From Cognatiyoonia sediminum (GTDB lineage Bacteria > Pseudomonadota > Alphaproteobacteria > Rhodobacterales > Rhodobacteraceae), in assembly GCF_900129845.1 (NCBI RefSeq), contig NZ_FQXB01000008.1:1-64000 (forward strand): a stretch of 64,000 nucleotides of DNA, written 5' to 3'. The notes beneath the pieces are model-generated. The model was not told where the DNA came from, searched no databases, and worked only from the letters and a program-made list of their open reading frames with translations. Below are positions 52,300 through 61,200 of this stretch, piece by piece (within the stretch, counting starts at the first letter, position 1; the number at the start of each line of letters is the position of its first letter). The translations under genes were made by a program, and so were the position numbers.

Positions 52300-55200
52300 A
52301 TGGCAGACGGATCGATTAATTGGCTGACAAATCAGAGTCTTAAACAAGTCGATGTAAGTCAACTTGTTGAAGCAGCTCGAAGCGGTGCTGACGTTCCTGG
52401 CGTTACATTTGTAGATGTGTCAGGTATCGTTGCCTTTAGCGTCCCCGAAGGTTTCAACGTCAGTTGGCCACTGATCCTCGGAAATGACCTGATCCTCGTT
52501 CAGCCCGATGGTACATTGTTGGTTCTCGGCGACGCTATGGGTGAAAACCTTGTGCTACTTGTCGACGGCTTTCGCATTCCCGTCACGCGCTACAATGATC
52601 TCGCACTTCACGAAGAGACTTGGCAATCTTTAGACGATGTTGAGCAAGTCACGCTGTTGGAGCTTTCGGGTGGAACTCAAACAGGAATTGGCGGTTCTGG
52701 CGAGGAAGAAATCGTCACTGTCGGAGATCCTCTGGTCGGGCTTGCAATCAATCCGCTTTTGCCACCTGTTGACTACGAATTCCCGGAGTATGAACGTCGA
52801 GAGACCGGCAATGATGGCGGTATTGGCCCACCTGATGTTGACTTTGACATTACTGGCGAAGCTGTTCTTGCCGAAACCGATGCAGCGCTGGTGTTCAGAC
52901 CTGACGATTTCGTCGATATCGTCGCTGGTGGCTTTGAGGACGGCGAACGCATTACCGACGTTACCATTACGATCGAAAATCTACCGATAGGCACGACTTC
53001 AAATTTTGGAACATTTACCAATAGCAACGGATTGCTGACATTTGAGTTCAACGGGACCGTCGAAGAGTTTGCCAATCTAGAGATTTTGTTCCCTAAAGAT
53101 TTCTCGACCGACAATCGGAACGACGGTCCAAACGGTACCGATATTTCTGGCGACCTCATCGTTTCGATTTCTGCGAATTCCAACTTTGGGCAAGGGACAA
53201 GCACCGATATCCCTTTGACGATAACAGTCGAAGGTGATGTGGAAATTCAGGGTTCCGGTGTCGTTGCGGATATTGAGACGGATGCCCCAATAGATATCAA
53301 AATTTCCGACGCTCTGAATCCCGTGGCAACAGATGCTGATGGGAGTGAAAGTATCACAGGAGTCACGCTGACGTTGTTTCCTTTGCCGCCCGGGACTTTG
53401 ATTTCTCTGACTGGCGCTGAGGCGGATTTTGCGGCTGTCGGTCCCAATTTTGTCTTTCAAGGATCATTGGCCGAATACGAAGAAATCGTCGTGCGCCTGC
53501 CCCGCGATTTCTCAACCGAGAACCCCCCGACCCAGCTTGGCGGCACGCTGACGGCAGTCACCGATGAAAACGGAATGGCATCGCGCGATTTCACGATTGA
53601 GATCGAAGCGACACCCGACATTGTCATCATCGCGGATAGTCCACTTATGGCAATGGAAGACACGGCCGGCCCAGACGGGAGCGGTGTGTTGATCGACCCG
53701 ATGATCGATGTCCGTGTTGAAGATATCGACGGGTCGGAAGACAACACCATCGTCTCCATCGAGTTTGCGAACCTGCCGCCCGGCACCACTTTTTCGCGTG
53801 GGATATTCCAAGAAGCCTCGGTCTTTTGGCGAGGCACGTTGGATGATGCCAACAATCTGACATTCCAACTGCCCGGCGACTTTTCGGGTTCGGTGTCTTG
53901 GACCATCCGCGCCACAAATTTGGAAGGTGAAGAAGATGCCAGCCAAGAGTTGGTGGTTACGCCGAAAGGCGATGTTGATATTGATGTCGATCCAATCGTT
54001 GTGGCCGAAACAGATGCGCCATTCACGATCAATCCTTCCTCGGAATGGGTCGTTTCTATTAGTGACCTTGATCCCGGGCTTCCTCTGGAAGCACTGACGG
54101 AGGTGACTCTCACCCTCCGCGATCTCCCACCAGGAGTGACCACAAGTGCTGCGTTCCCTGGTTTCCCAGACGGGACGCCCAGCATCACCTATGATCCGGT
54201 AAACGGGGGTGATTTCACATTCATCGGGACAGGCGAACAGTATGAACAGCTGCGTATTGCATTCCCGCAAGACTTTTCCACAGCGGTTTTGGACGGGTCA
54301 GACAATCTGATCCAAGAGTCCATCGTTGGTGAGATTTCTGGCGTTTCGACCGAGGGCAGCAATGGCCCGGTGCCAGTCGAATTGATCATCACGCCCGAGG
54401 GCGACGTCGAAATCGACGTTTTGACGCCGGACAATCTTGAGGAAACGGACGCCGCGCTCACCTTCACTTTGGGCGACTATCTTGATCCCAAAGTGACCGA
54501 TTTGGACTCTCTGCTAAGCGCCCCTGCCCCGCGGTATGAGATTTTTGAATCGCTTGAGCTCATCATAACTGGTTTGCCGAATGATCCTCTAGGTCGGTTT
54601 GATTTGGCAAGCTTCAGTGGGCTGCCAGCAGGCGCCTCGCTAACATATGACCCAAGCGGAACGGGACCGGGCACCCTCACCGCTACGTTCACAGGTCGCG
54701 ATGCTGCTGATCTGTTCAGCGCTGTTACTGTGACCGTTCCACCGGATTTCTCGACCGCCAACCGCAGCGATCTCGCGCCCGGAGAAACTGCGCTTCCGAT
54801 CCAGATCACGATCAATGTCGTCACAAACGAAGATCAGATTTCCGGTGACGATACCGCAATTGATGGCGAAGCCACAGCTACGGCCGAAGTGAACATTGAT
54901 TTCACGCACGACATCAATTTGGATGTCGGCGATACGGTCATTGCCGACGAAGACGGTGGGATACCAAACGTCTCTGTCGGCGTGACGGTTGATCTCGGTC
55001 TATCGATTTCCGTCGATGATACCGACGACTCCGAGGATCAAGAAAACACATCAGCGCCATTTGGGTCGCAGGTCATGATACAATTCAGCCAAGTGGTTGG
55101 AGGCTTGAGCGCCAATCGTGGTGCAGTCGACCCTCTGACTGGTGAATGGACTGGCTCTGTCGATGACGCCAATAATTTACAACTGCGTTACCCGGGGGAT

Positions 55201-58200
55201 TATTCCGGAACCACGCTTGCACAAGTCACTGTTGAGACGCCTGAGGGGATTGTCCAAGACGTCAAACAAATCATAATTCGTCCAGTTATCGACGTTGCTG
55301 TAGACGGCCGGGTCGAGGTTGATGAGACCGATGCGGATCTCGTGGTCTTGTTATCCTCTTTCGTGGCAGTCGATGTCGTACCTCCAAATGAGACCTTATA
55401 TTCGATCGACTTCACATTGGATGACCTTCCACCGGGGACGCAAGCGATTGATCGTGTTTCTGGCGATCCAGTTGGCACGTTCACTACGGATCCGACCACG
55501 GGCCTGTTAAGCTTTGAGTATCAATGGACACAAGGCGATCCCGGCCCCTCCCCAGCTGACGCGGAACTGGTGTTCCCGACCGACTTCTCGACTGCAAGCC
55601 CCGATCCGGATCTACCGTTGGTCGCCAACCTTTCGATTGAGACGATCCAAGGGGGCACAATCTTAGGCCCAGAAGACTTCGACGTTGAAATCAGGATAAA
55701 TTACGAAGAAGATATCACGCTCGTCGTCAATCCCATGCCGCCATTGGCAGAGACGGACGATTTTGTCGCGGTTCGCCCGTTCGACTACTTGCAACCGGGA
55801 GCAGACGATAACGATGGGTCAGAATTCATCGACGCTGTTTCGCTGATTTTCCCTGACCTTCCACCCGGAACCGAATACGATATCGGCGCGGGCCGTGTTG
55901 CAGCGCCGCTTCCCGCTTTCTTTGATGGCGTCGAATATCAGAACCTTATCATCTATCTGCCACCTGATTTCTCTACAGAGAACCCGGGAACAACGCTTGA
56001 GGCCCAATTCACCGCAACAACCAACGAAGGCGGGTTTGTTCAAGAGACCTTGACGATAACTCTATCTGCCGAGGGCGACCTAGACGTTACGGGACCGGGT
56101 ACAATAACCCTGTCCGAGAACGACCCCGCAGGCAGCATCGATACCGATGCGACAACTGAATTGCCGCTTGAGTTCTCGCTGACGCAACTCTTTGACGCTC
56201 AAGCGAGCGACGCGGACGGTTCGGAATCCATAGAAGAAGTCACAGTCACGTTCGATAACCTTCCGGATGATGCCCTGTATTCGGTCGATGGCGGCTTGGT
56301 CTTTAATGCTGTGCCAAGTGGTGTGTTTACACTCGGACCTATTAGCAAAGCTGAATACGACGATCTTGTTATCCGTTTGCCTGACGATTTCTCGACCGAA
56401 AGCCCCGACAATGGACCCCTGACAGGCACTGTCATCTTTGCCACCGATGAATCGATCGCGGCGGGCGAGACACCAACACCTGCAAACCCCAATGATGGGA
56501 TTGAGCAAGTTGCCTTTGAGGTCAACGTTGATGCCGAAGGCGACATTCGGATCACCGGTCAAGACATCACGCGGATTGAAGACCTCGGTGCGCCAATCCC
56601 GCTCGAACTTGACGTTGCAATCACGGATATTGACGGGTCAGAGCGCTTAGAAGACTTGCGGGTCACATTCACCGGCTTGCCAACCAATGGTGATACGATC
56701 CTCAGCGACGGCACAGTTCTTAACCCAGCCAACAATGTTTGGACCGGTACAGAAGCCGAGCTTTTGACATTGGCAATAGATAGTTTCCCGACTCATTTCT
56801 CCGGTCGAATTACGATGGATGTCGATGTCACTTCCAATGAAGGAACAGCAAGCGATCAGTTCCTCCTCGACATTACGCCTGTTGCTGAGCCAGAGATTGA
56901 AGTCTCCATCGACACGGATGCCACGACGTTCCAGCTTGGGCCAAAGAACTTCTCAAACAAAGAGGACACACCCGCCCAGCTTCGGATTGAGGCGACGACG
57001 GCTGACAAAGATACGTCAGAAGCCCTCACGATGGTGGTCGTTGAAAACATCCCGACGAATTGGCTGACGAACGGCGACGGCAACGTCGATCCGAGCAAAA
57101 TCATCGAAGGCGATGGGCAAATTGCCTCGGCCAGCGTTTCAGGCACGACGCTGACAATCATGCTGAACGCAGGTGTGACTGATTTCACCGGCGTGTTCCA
57201 ATTGCAGCCAGAAGCGGACCGTGACGAGGACGTAGCGACTCTCTTGGGCGGGAATGAAATCACTGCGACGGTAACGTCTGTCGATATGGCCACCGGCCTT
57301 CCAACAGATACACAAACGGCGGCGGATTTTGTTGATCTTGATGTCGATGCAGTCGTGGATGATTTGGCCGTGAGCGGGAAAAACCGCAATACGGATGAAG
57401 ACACAACAAATGTCAAACGCTTTAGACTTGGCCTTGAAGACGTAGCGCTGTCGGATACGGACGGTTCCGAATTCATCACCGGTTTGGAACTGACCATTGA
57501 TGTCGCAACCCTCAGCGACAACTACGATCCCAATTTGAACAGCAATCTGCGCCTTTTCGCAGGGGGCGGAACGTCTGGGGCCATTGATATCGTGCGCGTC
57601 CCTATTCCGGGAACGAGCAGTACAAGCTTTACTCTGAGCAAGGCCGCCGGCGCGACGGATGCTGAGTTCCAAGATGCCCTAACGGAGCTGCGTATCGAGG
57701 TTCCGCAACATTTCTCAGGTGTTTTAAGCAACTCCGGGACAATCAGTTGGCAGGAAACCCAGACGGTGGACGCCCCTCCCGGTGGCGAGTTTGATATCAG
57801 CGACAACTTCGCGACGGACAGCACGTTCACCTCGACGATAACGGTGCGCCCAATTGCTGAAGCTACGTTGGCTTTGGATGTTTTTGTGCTCGATGGCGGG
57901 GCGACTGACCCACTCGACTTCACTGACAATGACGTGGTTGATGGCGCGCCGATGAGTGTGTCCGGCGAAGCAAAGAATGGCGAGTCCATCACGATCGCGG
58001 AAATCATGCAGCTACGAGAGTCCACTCTGGACGGGACTGGTCCGGGGACGAACCCCCCCACCCTGCCTGACGGCTCCATCAATGATCAGGTGCAAGTGTA
58101 CCTTGGCCTGAATGCCTCCACACCTGACCGCGACGGATCAGAAGAGCTCGAGAATTTGGTAATCTCGAACGTGCCGACGGATTGGTATCCGACAAGCTGG

Positions 58201-61200
58201 CAAGGCGGAACGGTTCCTCAGTCAGAATGGATTTTGTTGCGGAGCCTTTCAGGTGATGCCCCAATTCTCCAAGCGGAACTCGACAAAATTCAGTCGATCC
58301 GCTTCGATCCAACAGGTCGCGTGCTTACCATCGAATTTGTAGATGATGTTGTCGAGTTCTCAGCGTCGCTCGTATTGAAGCCAACGCCCTATGAAGACTG
58401 GGATCCAGACCAAGTTGCACCATTTGGTGTCGTGCGTCCGTTCAATGCCACTGGCAAAACCAACGGCACTTCGGAGGGAGAGTTTTTCGGTCAGGACATC
58501 ACTGCCGTTGTTTCAACGCGGGATGGAAATACAAAAACCGACGATACCGAAACGGCAGAAGTTGAAGTCAACATTGATGTCGCGCCGGTTAACAACCTTG
58601 CCGTCATCGTTGATATTTCGGTCGGCAATGAGGCTGTCATCGACAACCTTCCCGGAGGCCCAAGCGGAATTTGGGACATAAACATCATCCTTGATCACGA
58701 CGACAAAGACGGGTCAGAGATCATCACTGCGGTTGTCCTGCGCGCGATCCCAAGTGGTGTTTCCGTCTTTGTGCCTTCCGTTGTTGGTGATCCAACGAGC
58801 CCCTACGCCCCTGCCCTGATCACCCAAATCAATCCAGATGGATCGTCGGATTGGAGTTTGCAAGACGGTGCTTGGGAAAACGTTCAATTCCGCGGTGTTC
58901 CGCTTCATCTTGCAGGTGATTTCCCGCTACAAATCGATGCCATCACGACAGAATTTGACGGCGGCGGGACACGGGTGTCTAGCTACAACGAGATATTGCG
59001 GATCGAACCAGTTGCCGATGGCGGTAACCCTCGTGGTAACGGGTCTGGCGTTGAAGATACGCCGTTTGGCGTCAATATATCCGCAAACATCATCGACAGT
59101 GCAGCACTTCTTGTCGATCGACCAAATGATATCTCAAAAGAGATCGTCGATCGCTTCCGCCTTGTTGATGGCGACTTTCCACGCGACTCATTCGGGCGTC
59201 CGTTCCTACTGTTTGATGGCCCTCCACAGATTGACCCAGCCAATCCGCCTGATCTGACGGACCCTTATAATGAAACAGGCTATCTGAACTTAATTGATCC
59301 GACCGCATGGATCGATTGGTCAGTCGTACCAAACCTGACCATGCTTGCAGGCATCGACAGTAACGAAGAACTGACCTTCCAAATCGAGGTCGAATACGTC
59401 GAAGAAATCAAACCATCCGAAGTCACAACAAATATCGGTACGGTATCCATCGAAGTTGAAGGCGTCGCTGACACGCCAATCACCACTGCACAGCAAGAAG
59501 ACCCAACGCTAACGCCAAACGGCATTGCTTTGGCGGACATTGATGCGGTCTATCGTGCGAATAGTTTTGACACCGATGGTCCAGGCGGGATCGCTCCGGG
59601 CCCCATTCAGAATTACAACCGTGTTTATGGTTATGCAGGAGATGACAGCGCACCGTTCCTTCTTAATCAGCGCCTAACCGACAATGCGCTGGAAAACGGG
59701 TTTGCTTCCTTAGCTCCAGATGAAATTTTCCAAGCCGCCGATCCGATCACAGGCATCATGACGGAGACGACCGCGATCACCGGTGGCACACCGTTTGATG
59801 GGTCAGAGACGCTTTATTACCTTATCACCGGTGTCCCTCCTGGAGGATCTTTCCTTGGAGTGACACCAGTCGACCCGACAGGCGAAACCTATCTTGTCAC
59901 CGCCCAACAACTGGCAACGCTCGCCTTTGTTCCGCCTGATGTGGATGTCGTCACCTACTACGATCTGAGTTTCTATGCGATCGTCATTGAGGATGATGTA
60001 AGCCCTACGCTAATTTCCTCGACCCGAGCGCTTTTCTTAGACCCAATTTCCAATTCAGTGATTGATATCGCCGGCTTCTTGAACGCGATCGCCACCGATA
60101 GAGGTGCCGCTTTCCAAGAAGAAACGATCTCAATCGTTCTTCTCCCCGAGGACACTGGCGGAGGCGACAATTGCCCTGATGTTCCGCTCGATGTTCCGAC
60201 CATTTCGCTCAAGGGTAGTGGACTAGAAGACGAAGCGGCGGAGCTTAAGCTTCACATCGATCCAAGCGGAAACCCACAATACCAAGACATTCTTGATCTG
60301 ATCAATTTGCCGACTCTTGAAGGCATCGCAATCCAAGGCGACCTTGGTATCTTGATCGACCTTCCGCCCGGATCACAAATCTCCGCTGATCCGCCGGGCT
60401 CGATCATTTATGATCCTGTTTCCGGTGGATGGGCAATTGATCTGCAGAAATTCCTCTCCGGGAACGGGGACGGCGACACAGTTTCGTCGGGGACGATTTT
60501 CTACACCCCGCCTGCGCATGAATCGTCTCCAGTCAATCCGTTTAATCCCACTGAAACGTTTGGGCCGGTCGATCCATACGACAACCTTCCTGACCTCGAA
60601 CTCTCGATGGTTCTGAACGATATCACCTGTGGTACAACGACGACCGGAACAGGCTCACTAGATATTACAATCGCGCCAGTCCTCGATCCGGCGATCATTA
60701 ACGTCAGTCTGGAAAGTCAGGCACCTACTGCCGACTACCCAACGCCAGAAGACCAACCCATCGACCTGAACATTAGCGTAAGCAGTCCGGACGGAGGAGA
60801 GCGGATTGTACCGGGAAGTTCCGTTGTCATTACGATAAACGGAACTCATATCGGGGGTCCGCTCTCGTTACTCGATCAAACGTTGGGATTGGAACAAAGC
60901 GGTCTTTATGATGCGGGTGGCAAAATCATCGATGATGGGCGCCTTCAGATCATCGGCGGAGATTACGTCTACACCCTTGATCAGGCCGACCTTGCCGGTC
61001 TCTATATTATCCCCAAAAATCACATTCATGGCGAACTGACGGTTAGCGTTGCGGTGCAAACTGAAGACATTGATCTGGCACCTCAAACATGGACAGGAAG
61101 CGGAAGTATCGAAATCGACGCAATTGCAGATGAACCGGTTGTCGATATTGATGAAACGCTTCTCGATCCTGAAACCGGATTGCCTATTGCCGTTCTCAAC